A stretch of DNA of 64,000 nt from Bacillus shivajii (GCF_020519665.1 NZ_CP084703.1:1488001-1552000), one strand, 5' to 3'; numbered from the stretch's first letter, positions 51,311 to 60,769 are shown. Program-made: numbers and translations. Notes: generated by a model from the letters alone, not told the origin.

Positions 51311-54210
51311 GTGACAACGTTTATGTCGACACAGACAATTAACGTGGAGGAGCTGAATCGTGATATTGAGCAGTTTCCACAAGTTTTTCCAATTACTCCA
51401 GAGATGAATTTAACAAAAAGTGGTGTATCAAGACTTGTCATGCTTGATCGTTACACATTTAAAGATACGGAGAAGAAAACGTTAAAAGCTGGGGATTTCG
51501 TTGTTTTAACTGTCAAAGAAGACCCTAAATTCCCTGCTAGAGGTTATGGTATTGTCCAACATATTGATTGGGATCAGAAAATGGCAAAAATCGCTGTTGA
51601 TGAAGAGTTTGTTGGAATATTAGAAGACGAAGAAGAAAAAGAATCAGGAATCGTGACTCGTTCTCTAGATACAATTGATAAACCTCTCGAAATTTATTAT
51701 GAACAAATTGCTAAGCGTAATGCTCGAGGGCTTTCAGAAGTGGAAACAGATCCAGTAAAAAGACAAGAGTCATTTGAAGATTTTTATCATGAGCTTGTAA
51801 ACATGAACTTTGTTCCTGCAGGTCGAGTCCTTTACGGAGCAGGTGCAGAAACAGATGTTACGTATTTTAACTGCTATGTAATGCCATATATTGCAGATTC
51901 TCGTGAAGGCATTTCTGAGCACCGTAAACAAGTAATGGAAATCATGAGTCGTGGTGGCGGAGTTGGTACAAATGGATCAACATTAAGACCAAGAAATACG
52001 TTAGCTCGTGGTGTTAATGGTAAGTCATCTGGTTCTGTATCTTGGTTAGATGACATTGCAAAGTTAACACATTTAGTTGAGCAAGGTGGCTCAAGACGTG
52101 GTATAGCAGGATAATTAAGTGCCTCGTCTATAAAAAACCTCGTGAATTGCTGGGAACTCTTTAATGGACTTGTTGGCTACAACGTGACTGGAAACGGTGA
52201 GCGTGAATGCTTAAAAACAACAAGTGGATAAAGACAATCAGCAGCCAAGCTCCTATTTTAAGGAGAAGGTTCAACGACCATCGAAAGCATGCCGCACTGC
52301 GGTAGAAGCGAGTAGAGTAGGATCTAAGCAGATCCGAAGAGCGAGGGCACATAAGTTTAGTGCAAGATATGGTCTGAACTCTATGGTGACATAGAGAGTC
52401 GAATTAGCGAATCGATGTAACAAAAGTGGCACAAATGATCATGCTATCAGATTGGCATCCTGACATTTTAGAATTTATTATTTCTAAAATGCAAAACCCA
52501 AGAATATTACGTTATCTCCTTGAAAATACAGAGGACGAACATATTCAACGACTAATTAAAGATAAATTAAAGTTCACTCCACTTACAGAGTTAGAAGAAG
52601 CGATGTATCAGAGTATCGTTAATTTTAAAGGAATTGAAGGACAAGGTGGTTTTGACTTGAAAGTGATTGCTGAAGCAGAAGAGAAGCTTCGTACAGGTGG
52701 CACATATTCAGTCAATAACCCTGAGTTTTTAACAGGTGCAAATATTTCTGTTTGTATTACGAAAGAGTTTATGGATGCTGTCGAAAATGATGAAGACTAT
52801 AAGTTACGCTTCCCAAATGTAGAAAATTACACGAAAGAAGAAATGGAAGCATACAATCGTGAGTGGCATAATTATGGCGATGTTCGTGAATGGGAAGCGT
52901 TAGGCTTTGACGTTCGCACATACCGTAAGATCAAAGCAAAAGAGCTTTGGAACTTAATTAATATTTGTGCAACGTATTCTGCAGAGCCTGGCATTTTCTT
53001 TATCGATAATGCCAATGAAAAAACTAATGCAAGTGCATATGGACAAAAAGTCGTAGCGACAAACCCATGTGGGGAGCAACCTCTAGCTCCTTATTCAGTT
53101 TGTAACTTAGCTGCTGTTAACCTTGCTGAAATGGCAGATAAATACACGAAAGAAGTGGACTTTAAGAAGTTAAAACAGACAGTTGCAACTGGTGTAAGGA
53201 TGCAAGACAATGTCATTGATGCGACTCCTTACTTCTTAGAGGAAAACACGAAGCAAGCAAAAGGTGAGCGCCGCGTCGGGCTTGGTGTTATGGGGTTACA
53301 TGACTTACTTATTTATACAGAAACGGTTTATGGCTCAGAAGAAGGTAATGAACTCGTTGATCAGATTTTTGAAACGATTGCAACAACTGCTTATCGTACA
53401 AGCCTGGAGATCGCAAAAGAAAAGGGAAGCTTCCCTTATTTAGTTGGGAACAATGAAGAAGAAACGAATCATTTACGTGAGAAGTTTGTTCATACTGGAT
53501 ATATGAAGCAAATGCCTGAAGACATTAAAGAAGGGATTATGGAACATGGAATTCGTAACTCTCACTTACTGACGGTCGCTCCTACAGGTTCAACTGGAAC
53601 AATGGTTGGTGTTTCGACAGGGCTTGAGCCATACTTCTCCTTCTCTTACTTTAGAAGTGGTCGTTTAGGGAAGTTTATTGAAGTAAAAGCGGAAATTTTA
53701 CAAGAATATTTAGACCATCACCCTGAAGCAGATCCAAATGAAATGCCAGAATGGTTCGTATCAAGTATGGATCTCTCACCAGAAGCACACGCTGATGTAC
53801 AGTGTGTCATTCAACGCTGGGTCGACAGTTCGTTAAGTAAAACCGTAAACGCACCTCGTGGATATACGGTGGACCAAGTGAAAAGCGTGTACGAGCGTCT
53901 TTATAAAGGTGGAGCAAAAGGTGGAACGGTTTATGTTGATGGAAGCCGTGACTCACAAGTATTAACATTAAAAGCAGAAGAAAATGATGTATATGCAGTT
54001 GATTTAACAGGAACTTCTGAAGAGGAAGAAAATAATGAGAAAAAGCCAGTTGTTCTTGTAGACACGATTTCAGATATTCGAAGCACTTCTGTCACATACG
54101 GAAGTGAAGTAGGGGATACGTGCCCAGTATGTCGTCAAGGAACAGTAGAAGACATCGGGGGCTGTAATACATGTACAAACTGTAACGCACAATTAAAGTG
54201 TGGACTGTAG
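51311..54210 (+). CDS. nrdJ: Adenosylcobalamin-dependent ribonucleotide reductase, split by a group I intron (join 51311..52102, 52429..54210)
   Basis: Makes deoxyribonucleotides with coenzyme B12, independent of oxygen. The two exons give 264 + 593 = 857 residues and join as SRRG|AQMIML, the expected uninterrupted sequence. Motifs are YFNCYVMPYIADSREGI (~182, disulfide Cys), RGGGVGTNGSTLRPRN (~216), exon 2 NPCGEQPLAPYSVCNLAAVN (thiyl-radical Cys in the CGE region and redox partner), and VAPTGSTGTMVGVSTGLEP. The C-terminal double zinc motif is CPVC...CNTCTNC. The GTG start has AAGGAGAG. Unspliced RNA would stop at TAA 52112, 12 codons' worth of bases after the exon end or fewer. NrdR boxes lie upstream. 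Confidence 0.93.
52103..52428 (+). mobile_element. Group I self-splicing intron in nrdJ, no ORF
   Basis: 326 nt. The 5' exon ends in T52102 and the intron ends in G52428, the universal group I ends. The internal guide GCCTCGTCT (52121-52129) pairs with exon AGACGTGGT (52094-52102) with the required U-G pair at the cut and one mismatch. Core elements: GACAATCAGCAGCCAAGC (52233-52250), TCAACGACCAT (52271-52281) and its P7 partner ATGGTCTGA (52370-52378) within the AAGATATGGTC motif. Removing it restores the nrdJ frame exactly. No homing endonuclease is encoded. Confidence 0.93.
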
Positions 54211-54218
54211 AGTGTCAT

Positions 54219-54260
54219 AAGCAAGAGGTTACCTGTTTTGGGGGCCTCTTGCTTTTTTTT
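54219..54260 (+). terminator. Terminator of nrdJ
   Basis: AAGCAAGAGG pairs with CCTCTTGCTT, followed by TTTTTT, 9 nt after the stop. Confidence 0.85.
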
Positions 54261-54261
54261 T

Positions 54262-54490
54262 GCACTTTAAGAATTTTTAACTTTGCTAAAGGATTAAAGT
54301 AACTGCTCCTGCGGTTACTCGTCGCAGGTCGAAGTAGCTCTGGGTTGTAGGGCTGTGTGCTCCTGCGGTTACTCGTCGCAGGTCGAAGTAGCTCTGGGTT
54401 GTAGAGCTGTGTGCTCCTGCGGTTACTCGTCGCAGGTCGAAGTAGCTCTGGGTTGTAGGGCTGTGTGCTCCTGCGGTTACTCGTCGCAAC
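54262..54490. repeat. 54-bp tandem repeat (3.4 units) with family-5 lead-in
   Basis: Units at 54304-54357, 54358-54411 and 54412-54465 and a partial fourth at 54466-54489, nearly identical. Each contains CTCCTGCGGTTACTCGTCGC, which can form a short stem (TGCG-GTTACTCGT-CGCA), and CTCTGGGTTGTAG. The lead-in TTTAAGAATTTTTAACTTTG also occurs at 18611. Because 54 is a multiple of three, open frames run through all units; I do not regard these as coding. Confidence 0.85.
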
Positions 54491-54527
54491 TCGTAGTTTA
54501 ATCAATGGAGTTATGCTTGTGGCAACT

Positions 54528-54670
54528 AAGGCTTACTTCGCAGGAGGTGGTGGCTTCGGTGTTGATCACAGGACGTGATCGACTTTATCCGAGGTTCCTT
54601 ATTAGGACTTGCACTAAAGCACACTTCGCTTACATAGAAGCTCTTTAACAATAAGCCAAATTTTGTTTAT
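54528..54670. repeat. Interspersed repeat, family 6, copy 3
   Basis: GTGGTGGCTTCGGTGTTGAT, CACAGGACGTGATCGAC, CCGAGGTTCC and AGCCAAATTTTGTTTATA parallel the copies at 27170 and 49676. The rest of the spacer to 54830 shows nothing more. Confidence 0.5.
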
Positions 54671-54830
54671 ATATTCTTAGTGTTGAAAATATGATGGTAA
54701 AAATCAAAAAGAGTTATGAAACATCCAGTCGGTATGGATTGGATCAATATTGAAAACAAGTTCTCATACATAAATCACATGACTTCAATAAAAACTAACG
54801 GTAAAACGAGAAATGAAAGGAGTATAAATC

Positions 54831-55190
54831 ATGCTTATAGATCTAGACGGCTTATTACTTGCTTATTTAATTAGCTTAACCACAGTGATTTTTGGCTCAA
54901 TTATGCTTGGGAAAAGACTCGTGCAAAAAGAAGGTAGGTCAAAATCATTTCGCAAAGTTATAACTACCTACTTATTACTTATTTTTGCTATACTCACTGC
55001 TTTTTTCTTTGCTGCGTACCCAGTTACATTTAATAATTTTTTAGCAGTATGGTCATTAGTGGGAAGTATAGCAGCAATGTTTGGTTTAGGGTTCCTAGTA
55101 TATTATATGCAATACCCAAAAAAAAGCTTAGTGAAAGCATTAATACAAAGTAAAGCAGAACATAAAAAAAATAACCAGCCTCAGTCATGA
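54831..55190 (+). CDS. Small membrane protein of unknown function
   Basis: 119 residues with three to four membrane helices (LLLAYLISLTTVIFGSIML; VITTYLLLIFAILTAFFF; FLAVWSLVGSIAAMFGLGFL) and a basic C-terminal tail (KSKAEHKKNN type). I recognise no family. The ATG has AAAGGAG upstream. It stands 120 nt before the SDR gene and may be co-transcribed with it. Codon use resembles its neighbours. Confidence 0.75.
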   Translation: MLIDLDGLLLAYLISLTTVIFGSIMLGKRLVQKEGRSKSFRKVITTYLLLIFAILTAFFFAAYPVTFNNFLAVWSLVGSIAAMFGLGFLVYYMQYPKKSLVKALIQSKAEHKKNNQPQS

Positions 55191-55309
55191 TACTTTGGAA
55201 AAATGTTAAAGGTTTGTGAATTCTCAACCAAATGAAATTGAAAAGAAGGTAGGCCAATCGTTGCATCGCGAATATGTTAAAAGTACGAATAACATAGGAG
55301 GCGATGTAA

Positions 55310-56053
55310 ATGAAGCTAAATGGCAAAGTAGGAATCGTCACTGGTGGAGCTAGTGGTATTGGAGAAGAAACAGTCAAGTTGTTTTTAAAGGAAGGAGCAC
55401 AAGTTGTAATTGCTGATTATAGTAATCAAGGCGAGGAACTCGCAAGATCATTAAGAGTTGAAGGGCATGATTGCTACTTCAAGAATGTTGATGTAGCAAA
55501 TGAAGAGGATATACTCGAATTAATGAAAGAAACGGTTGATCGTTATGGGAAAATTGATATTATGTTTGCAAATGCTGGTATAGGAGATGCTGTACCGGCA
55601 CACGAATTAACACTTGAAGAATGGAATAAACTAATCAACATCAACTTAACTGGAGTGTTTTTATCTAATAAATATGTCATTGAGCAAATGAGAAAACAAG
55701 GTTCTGGCGGAGCTATTATTAATAATGCTTCGATATTAGGTCATGTCGGCCAAATGAATGTAACTTCGTACGCAGCTGCTAAAGGTGGAGTAGTAAATTT
55801 AACGCGTTCTCTTGGTGTAACGTACGCAAAGGAAGGTATACGAGTCAATTCTGTTTGCCCAGGTTATGTTAAAACGCCTCTTTTAAAAGAAGCGCCGAAA
55901 GAAATGTTACAAGAGTTAACATCCCTTCACCCGGTCGGGCGATTGGGAGATGCTGAAGAAATTGCAAAAGCAGTGTTGTTTTTGGCTAGTGATGATGCTT
56001 CGTTTATTATCGGTGAAAATTTGATGGTAGATGGAGGCTACACAGCTCAATAA
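55310..56053 (+). CDS. SDR-family NAD(P)-dependent oxidoreductase
   Basis: 247 residues, a classical short-chain dehydrogenase/reductase. Cofactor loop TGGASGIGEET (~12), the acidic residue after strand 2 in VVIADYSNQ (Asp, favouring NAD), NAG motif MFANAGIGD (~89), catalytic Ser in NNASILGHVG (~140), and Tyr-X3-Lys in SYAAAKGG (~155). VNSVCPGYVKTPLL completes the pattern. The substrate is unknown; FabG- or glucose-dehydrogenase-like enzymes have this form. The ATG has GGAGGCG upstream. A hairpin (GGAAGGTCCC/GGGACCTTCC) follows the stop. Confidence 0.93.
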   Translation: MKLNGKVGIVTGGASGIGEETVKLFLKEGAQVVIADYSNQGEELARSLRVEGHDCYFKNVDVANEEDILELMKETVDRYGKIDIMFANAGIGDAVPAHELTLEEWNKLININLTGVFLSNKYVIEQMRKQGSGGAIINNASILGHVGQMNVTSYAAAKGGVVNLTRSLGVTYAKEGIRVNSVCPGYVKTPLLKEAPKEMLQELTSLHPVGRLGDAEEIAKAVLFLASDDASFIIGENLMVDGGYTAQ

Positions 56054-56144
56054 AGGAAGGTCCCATTAAGGGACCTTCCAGGTTGTAAATTTCATGCATC
56101 TTTGGGGGGCTCTGCTTATATATCATAGGCGATCTCTGACAATT

Positions 56145-56199
56145 AGATAGCGAATCACCTCTTAACTAGCTAAGGGGTGGTTCGCTATCTTTTTGATGT
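56145..56199 (+). terminator. Strong terminator downstream of the SDR gene
   Basis: AGATAGCGAATCACC pairs with GGTGGTTCGCTATCT with an extra short pairing inside, followed by TTTTT. A second hairpin without T-run lies at 56058-56080. Confidence 0.8.
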
Positions 56200-56613
56200 T
56201 CTGAATGAATACATATTCGTATCCAAATACATAATTGATATGAAAAAGTTGATGAAAATGACGTGATTCCCTGTGGAAAAACGGACGAGTTGAGGTAATC
56301 CTTAAGAGCAGAAGCGTGAAGTAGTTCAGCCGTTCGTCCACGTAAAGAGAGAGTCTAATTTTCACCAGCGATGGGGTATAGAAAAAAAGAAACGAGTGCA
56401 CACCTTGCATATTCTAGGTAAAACGAGTTTGTCAGACGACTTTAAGTTTTCTTTATGATCTGTACGTAGAAGATAGGAGAGCGGTAGTTTCTAAATGAAA
56501 AATGTAGTATACTTTTTAAGAAAGCTTGGATTTTCTAGACATATCGCTATAAAAGATATAAGAACAGATGAAATTTTTAAAAGAAGTCAGTGTGGAAGTT
56601 TGGAGGGGACAAC
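56200..56613. other. Intergenic region before mntR
   Basis: No believable gene. Around 56275-56345 a GC-richer segment can pair CGGACGA with TTCGTCC at a distance of about 55 nt, as a structured RNA might, but I recognise no RNA family. The mntR promoter should lie between 56500 and 56600. Confidence 0.3.
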
Positions 56614-57048
56614 ATGCCAACACCGAGCATGGAAGATTATTTAGAACGAATTTATTTACTCATTGAAGATAAAGGGTACGCAAGAGTTTCTGATATTGCA
56701 GAAGCGTTAGAAGTGCATCCCTCCTCGGTAACGAAAATGGTACAAAAATTAGATAAAAAAGAATATTTAGTTTATGAAAAGTACCGTGGACTTATTTTAA
56801 CTGCAAAGGGTAAAAAAGTAGGCAAACGCCTCGTATACAGACATGAGCTATTAGAAGAATTTATGAAGATCATTGGTGTTGATAACGAAAACATTTATGA
56901 TGATGTAGAAGGAATTGAACATCACTTAAGTTGGGATGCGATTGACCGTATTGGGGATCTCGTCCAATTTTTTGATGAAAAACCGTACCGGGTAGAGGAA
57001 TTAAGAGAAGTACAAAAGAAAAATGACGAAATAGACAACGAGTCTTGA
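56614..57048 (+). CDS. mntR: Manganese transport regulator MntR
   Basis: 144 residues, a DtxR-family Mn(II)-dependent repressor of manganese uptake. Winged helix in residues 1-70 ([20 protein letters not shown] as recognition region). All metal ligands known from B. subtilis MntR are conserved at identical numbers: Asp8, Glu11, His77, Glu99, Glu102, His103. The ATG at 56614 has GGAGGGG upstream; the longer frame to 56590 is not supported. A terminator overlaps its stop. Its products link to sodA and GluP through manganese. Confidence 0.97.
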   Translation: MPTPSMEDYLERIYLLIEDKGYARVSDIAEALEVHPSSVTKMVQKLDKKEYLVYEKYRGLILTAKGKKVGKRLVYRHELLEEFMKIIGVDNENIYDDVEGIEHHLSWDAIDRIGDLVQFFDEKPYRVEELREVQKKNDEIDNES

Positions 57049-57074
57049 CCTACATAGGTTAAGACCGTTTTTAA
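57042..57074 (+). terminator. Terminator overlapping the mntR stop
   Basis: GTCTTGACC (57042-57050) pairs with GGTTAAGAC (57057-57065), then CGTTTTT. Confidence 0.7.
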
Positions 57075-57132
57075 TATTGACTCATTTTTTTGTGAAACTC
57101 ACATTAAGATAATATAGGAGGGGGCGGGGCTG

Positions 57133-58023
57133 ATGTTAATTGATGGTGTATTTGCAGGTGGTGGAATAAAAGCACTTGCTTTTGTTGGCGCATTAGAAGT
57201 ACTGGATAAGAAAAACATTCAATTTGAACGTATAGCTGGTACAAGTGCAGGAGCTATAACAGCAGCTTTCATTAAATCAGGCTATAATGGTGCCGAAATT
57301 GAACAAATGTTTGCAGACATGCAATTTCAACAGCTCTTAGATCCACGGATAGGAACGACGATTTTTCCGTTTTTACGATGGCTTCGGTTATATCGCAAAA
57401 TGGGGATTTATAAAGGTAATGAGTTTGAACAATGGGTTGACAAATTGCTAAAGAAAAAAGGTGTTTCTACATTTAGTGACTTTCCAGAAGGCTCGTTGAA
57501 GATGATTGCATCTGATATTACGAATGGACGGATTCTCGTGCTCCCTGATGATTTAACGAAGTATGGTATTATTCCTCATTCCTTTTCAGTAGCAAGAGCG
57601 ATTCGAATGAGTTGTAGCTTACCTTTCTTTTTTGAACCTGTAAAGTTAACAGACAGTGATGGTAAGGAGTCATTAATTGTTGATGGGGGAGTACTTAGTA
57701 ACTTTCCGATGTGGATTTTTCAAAAAAGAGGACAGAAGCATTTAAAAAGGCCTGTTATCGGTTTTCGGTTAACTCCATCCTTAGATGCGATCCCTCCAAG
57801 ACAAGTTACAAATGCATTATCAATGCTGACCTCCATGTTTGATACGATGAGAAATGCTCATGACCAACGATATATTTCCAAAAATCATGCAAAAAATGTT
57901 GTCTTCATACCAGTTGAAGATGTATCAACGACACAATTTACATTAAGTGATCAAGATAAATTGAAACTAATTGAGTTAGGGAAGACAAGTACTGAGAAGT
58001 TTTTGAAAAAATGGTCTTATTAA
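57133..58023 (+). CDS. yqhO: Patatin-like phospholipase YqhO
   Basis: 296 residues, a serine lipid acyl hydrolase with a Ser-Asp dyad. Oxyanion loop DGVFAGGGIKALAFVGAL at the N-terminus, nucleophile in GTSAGAI (Ser ~38), and the dyad Asp in VDGGVLSNFP (~182). This is the full patatin pattern, so it should be active. Natural lipid substrate unknown. No signal peptide. The position next to mntR matches B. subtilis yqhO. GGAGGGGG lies upstream of the ATG. Confidence 0.93.
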   Translation: MLIDGVFAGGGIKALAFVGALEVLDKKNIQFERIAGTSAGAITAAFIKSGYNGAEIEQMFADMQFQQLLDPRIGTTIFPFLRWLRLYRKMGIYKGNEFEQWVDKLLKKKGVSTFSDFPEGSLKMIASDITNGRILVLPDDLTKYGIIPHSFSVARAIRMSCSLPFFFEPVKLTDSDGKESLIVDGGVLSNFPMWIFQKRGQKHLKRPVIGFRLTPSLDAIPPRQVTNALSMLTSMFDTMRNAHDQRYISKNHAKNVVFIPVEDVSTTQFTLSDQDKLKLIELGKTSTEKFLKKWSY

Positions 58024-58065
58024 AAATAAGTTGTCGTAATCAGTTAAAAGGGAGGGGAAACGAGT

Positions 58066-58872
58066 TTAAAAGAAAACTCGGCTTTTCCCCTGTCTTTCGT
58101 ACAGTTTGAAAAATATGAGCACCACAGGGACGAAAAGAGTAATCCAAAGCCCAATGATAATACCTTTTGTTAGTTCTGGAAGAGGAAGCCATGGTTGGAG
58201 GATTCGGTCTACACCATAAAATATTGCAAGCCCAGCAAAACCAATGATAAGCCCAATGGCTCTTTTTGGGATTGTTGTATTTTCAGTTTGTAACCTTACT
58301 TTAAAGATCTCTAAAGAAACACCGATTCCGCTTCCTAACAATATCCCAGGGTAAAACATATATTCGTTGTTTGGGAATATAATGCCAGCGAGAAATAAAG
58401 GCAATACCATGGAGAAAATGAATAAGTAAGGTTCAGGCATACCACCTATCCAATCTAACGTACGGTAAAATGAATAGATGATAAACCCACCAATTAAAAG
58501 CCCGCCAACAATTGTAAAAACTGCAATATCAGTTAGGATTAACAAGAGGAAACTAAATACTGCTGGAGGCAATAGAAATAAGCCAACTTCCTTCCGGTTT
58601 CTAGCCAATGGGATGAAGAAAGCAAAAAAAGTCATCATTGCTTGTACACTCGAAGCAGTAATTGGAATTAATGCTTCATCTGTATATAAAAATGGAAAGT
58701 AAAGCGTGATGATATTTGCTACGATGATTGATAACGTTGTTAAATATAATAATTGAAAGGCGATGCGTTTACTGATGTTCCAATAAAGAAAACTCATAAA
58801 CAATAAAAAAATAAATAGGAGCCAATCAACTGGAACAATAGAATTGAAAGCAGTGGTATCATTAAGTTGCAA
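58066..58872 (-). CDS. Polytopic membrane protein of unknown function
   Basis: 268 residues with about eight membrane helices. The arrangement and parts such as LDWIGGMPEPYLF and LLGSGIGVSLEIFKVRLQ remind me of the membrane part of PAP2-type phosphatases, but the catalytic K-X6-RP, PSGH and SRXXXXXH motifs are missing, so it is not an active member. The ATG has a GGAGGAAT site. It is convergent with yqhO; a hairpin at 58054-58091 (GAGTTT/AAACTC inside GGGGAA/TTCCCC) covers both ends. Confidence 0.7.
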   Translation of the reverse strand: MQLNDTTAFNSIVPVDWLLFIFLLFMSFLYWNISKRIAFQLLYLTTLSIIVANIITLYFPFLYTDEALIPITASSVQAMMTFFAFFIPLARNRKEVGLFLLPPAVFSFLLLILTDIAVFTIVGGLLIGGFIIYSFYRTLDWIGGMPEPYLFIFSMVLPLFLAGIIFPNNEYMFYPGILLGSGIGVSLEIFKVRLQTENTTIPKRAIGLIIGFAGLAIFYGVDRILQPWLPLPELTKGIIIGLWITLFVPVVLIFFKLYERQGKSRVFF

Positions 58873-58929
58873 AACTATTCCTCCTTTCAGGTAGAAGGTT
58901 TTATAATGATTTGACAGACAAATTTGTTA

Positions 58930-58966
58930 AAGAAAAGAACCAAGCAATTAAAATAAAGCTCGGTTC
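58930..58966 (-). terminator. Terminator of yqhP
   Basis: On the minus strand GAACCGAGC pairs with GCTTGGTTC, followed by TTTTCTTT. It overlaps the last codons of yqhP. Confidence 0.7.
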
Positions 58967-59334
58967 TTTTTCTTATTCTTTTTCCCTTCAATCACGGTTA
59001 ATTTCACATCTGATTGTTTTTTGACTAAAGGCCTAGATATTCGATTTTTCTTATCTTTTTTCTTTTTTTGAAATGAAGCAGGGGTACGAGTTGGTTGAGC
59101 TCCCTTAGTCGAATACGTCCGTTGCTGTTGGGCGTAAGGTGCTTGATTGTTCATCATCTTTGGCATGATAAATGTCTTAAAAAGAAAATAAATCACAGCA
59201 GCAACCCCGATCATCATTAAAACCCTCATGATGAAGGCTCCAGGTTCTGTGAAAAGGAGATATCCAAGACCTAATACAGCTAGAATTAAAACAGTTAATA
59301 CAATCGGGTGATATGAATAACGAAACATTCCCAC
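58948..59334 (-). CDS. yqhP: SA1362/YqhP family membrane protein
   Basis: 128 residues. Two N-terminal membrane helices (PIVLTVLILAVLGLGYLLF; FIMRVLMMIGVAAVIYFLF) and a long, very basic tail with KKKKDKKNR and KKNKKKNR clusters. This matches the SA1362 family (YqhP). Function unknown. The ATG has a GGAGGTG site on the minus strand. Encoded opposite to yqhR. Confidence 0.85.
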   Translation of the reverse strand: MGMFRYSYHPIVLTVLILAVLGLGYLLFTEPGAFIMRVLMMIGVAAVIYFLFKTFIMPKMMNNQAPYAQQQRTYSTKGAQPTRTPASFQKKKKDKKNRISRPLVKKQSDVKLTVIEGKKNKKKNRALF

Positions 59335-59688
59335 ACACCTCCTACACTTTTTAGTAGAACTCGAAAAATATGATTCTCGATATATCCTGATAAAAACAAT
59401 GCTTGACCACGATAATGACCTATAGCATGTTATTACATTTTAAAAAATGATTAAACAACTACAATAAAAACTCATTGATTGCAGTGAGTATTTATAATTA
59501 TATTATTATTCTATTCTACATGAAAAGTTCTATTCCCTCCATATAACCCAACAAAACTTACTTCTAATATTCCCTTTTGTTTACAAAACTACACGTTGAA
59601 ACTCCAAAGTACTAAATAAAAAATATCTTTAAAGTAATATGCAAGATTTTTATATAAAAGGACATGCTAAATTCTTGAGGTGAGGATA
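59335..59688. other. Divergent intergenic region yqhP/yqhR
   Basis: AT-rich. Contains ACTCATTGATTGCAGTGAGT (59469-59488), a short stem. In B. subtilis yqhQ (DUF1385) lies between yqhP and yqhR; no trace of it is visible here. Confidence 0.4.
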
Positions 59689-60192
59689 ATGAAAAATACT
59701 CAGAAAGAACAACAAAAACAAGAAGCAAGTGTATCTTTCCATGCAACAGTTGCTCTCATAGGGGTTTTTGGGGGCTTATTTTGGAGTCTAATTGGTTATG
59801 TTGCGTTTTATTTAAACTTTTCTAGAGTCGGCCCTGCTTTAGCTTTAATGCCATGGGCATTAGGAGATTGGAAAAATGGGTGGTTAGGTCATTTAGTGGG
59901 TATTGCGGTCATTTCTTTATTATCTATTGGCGTAGCATTTTTGTATCGACTCGTTTTTGCTAAGGTTAATCATTGGTGGCCCGGCTTAATTTTTGGGTTT
60001 CTATTATGGGTGGTCGTCTTTGGACTTTTAAATCCGTTATTCCCAGGACTTAAGCCGTTGACAGCATTAGATCTAAATACGATTGTGACAAACCTTTGTC
60101 TATATATCGTGTATGGAATTTTTATAGGTTATTCGATTTCCTATGAATACCATGAGAGAACAGTTCATGAGGGTGAAGCTATTCAAAGCTAG
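59689..60192 (+). CDS. yqhR: YqhR family membrane protein
   Basis: 167 residues with four membrane helices: VALIGVFGGLFWSLIGYVAF, LVGIAVISLLSIGVAFLY, WPGLIFGFLLWVVVFGLL and LCLYIVYGIFIGYSISY. HWWPGLIFGF and LNPLFPGLK are characteristic of YqhR. Function unknown. The ATG at 59689 is used because GAGGTGA is at proper distance; a GTG at 59680 sits inside that site. Confidence 0.85.
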   Translation: MKNTQKEQQKQEASVSFHATVALIGVFGGLFWSLIGYVAFYLNFSRVGPALALMPWALGDWKNGWLGHLVGIAVISLLSIGVAFLYRLVFAKVNHWWPGLIFGFLLWVVVFGLLNPLFPGLKPLTALDLNTIVTNLCLYIVYGIFIGYSISYEYHERTVHEGEAIQS

Positions 60193-60203
60193 TTAACTAT
60201 GTT

Positions 60204-60236
60204 AGAATGTTCCTTGGAACATTCTCTTTTTATTTT
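60204..60236 (+). terminator. Terminator of yqhR
   Basis: AGAATGTTCC pairs with GGAACATTCT over a 2-nt loop, followed by CTTTTTATTTT. Confidence 0.85.
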
Positions 60237-60322
60237 AAATAATTGGCTATTTTCGTAATATTCGTTTTCTTTACGAGTGAAGTCAGTTATATCATCCTTT
60301 TCTTTTAAAGGAGCGATTTTGT

Positions 60323-60769
60323 ATGCGTCTCGTTATTTTAAATGGACCGAACTTAAACAGATTAGGCAAAAGAGAACCGTCTGTATATGGTACGGAAACC
60401 CTTGATGATTTAATGAACGAAATTAATGAACACTGCTCCCAAAATCAAGTCAGAATTTTACATAAACAGTCTAATTGGGAAGGGCAGCTTATTGATTGGA
60501 TTCATGAAGCTCAAAGTCATCAGCTTGATGGGATCATTATGAACCCCGGTGCTTTTACTCATTATAGCTATGCGATAAGAGACGCGGTAAGTAGTGTGGA
60601 AATCCCAGTCATTGAAGTGCACATTTCCAATGTACATAATCGAGAAGAATTCAGGAAAGAATCTGTCATTGCCCCTGTATGTGTTGGTCAAATAAGTGGC
60701 TTTGGATTTGAAAGCTATAAAATGGCTGTTGATTATTTTATAAGGAGGAGAAATCATGGGACGTCTTAA
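60323..60769 (+). CDS. aroQ: 3-dehydroquinate dehydratase, type II
   Basis: Converts 3-dehydroquinate to 3-dehydroshikimate in the shikimate pathway. 148 residues. GPNLNRLGKREPSVYG (~9-24, with the active-site Arg and Tyr), QSNWEGQLIDWIHEA (~47), IMNPGAFTHYSYAIRDA (~72), and the catalytic His in EVHISNVHNREEFR (~101). It corresponds to yqhS. Overlaps pepP by 14 nt, so both are in one operon with efp behind. Confidence 0.96.
   Translation: MRLVILNGPNLNRLGKREPSVYGTETLDDLMNEINEHCSQNQVRILHKQSNWEGQLIDWIHEAQSHQLDGIIMNPGAFTHYSYAIRDAVSSVEIPVIEVHISNVHNREEFRKESVIAPVCVGQISGFGFESYKMAVDYFIRRRNHGTS

Noticed and set aside
52103-52428. nrdJ frameshift/pseudogene, or intein
   Set aside because: The gap removes no codons and cuts exactly at group I splice positions; an intein would keep the frame open and be much longer. 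Group I intron explains all of it.
54304-54489. Possible CRISPR array
   Set aside because: The units are contiguous and identical over the whole 54 bp; there are no unique spacers and no cas genes.
54215-54505. 96-codon and 67-codon minus-strand open frames with an 18-residue repeat
   Set aside because: They arise because the 54-bp tandem unit is a multiple of three and lacks stops; there is no ribosome site and all frames stay open. It is repeat DNA.
56275-56345. Known small RNA or riboswitch before mntR
   Set aside because: A long-distance pairing is possible, but I could not match any family and the pairing is short, so it is only mentioned as unexplained.
58066-58872. PAP2 phosphatase
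   Set aside because: Topology is similar but all three catalytic motifs are absent.
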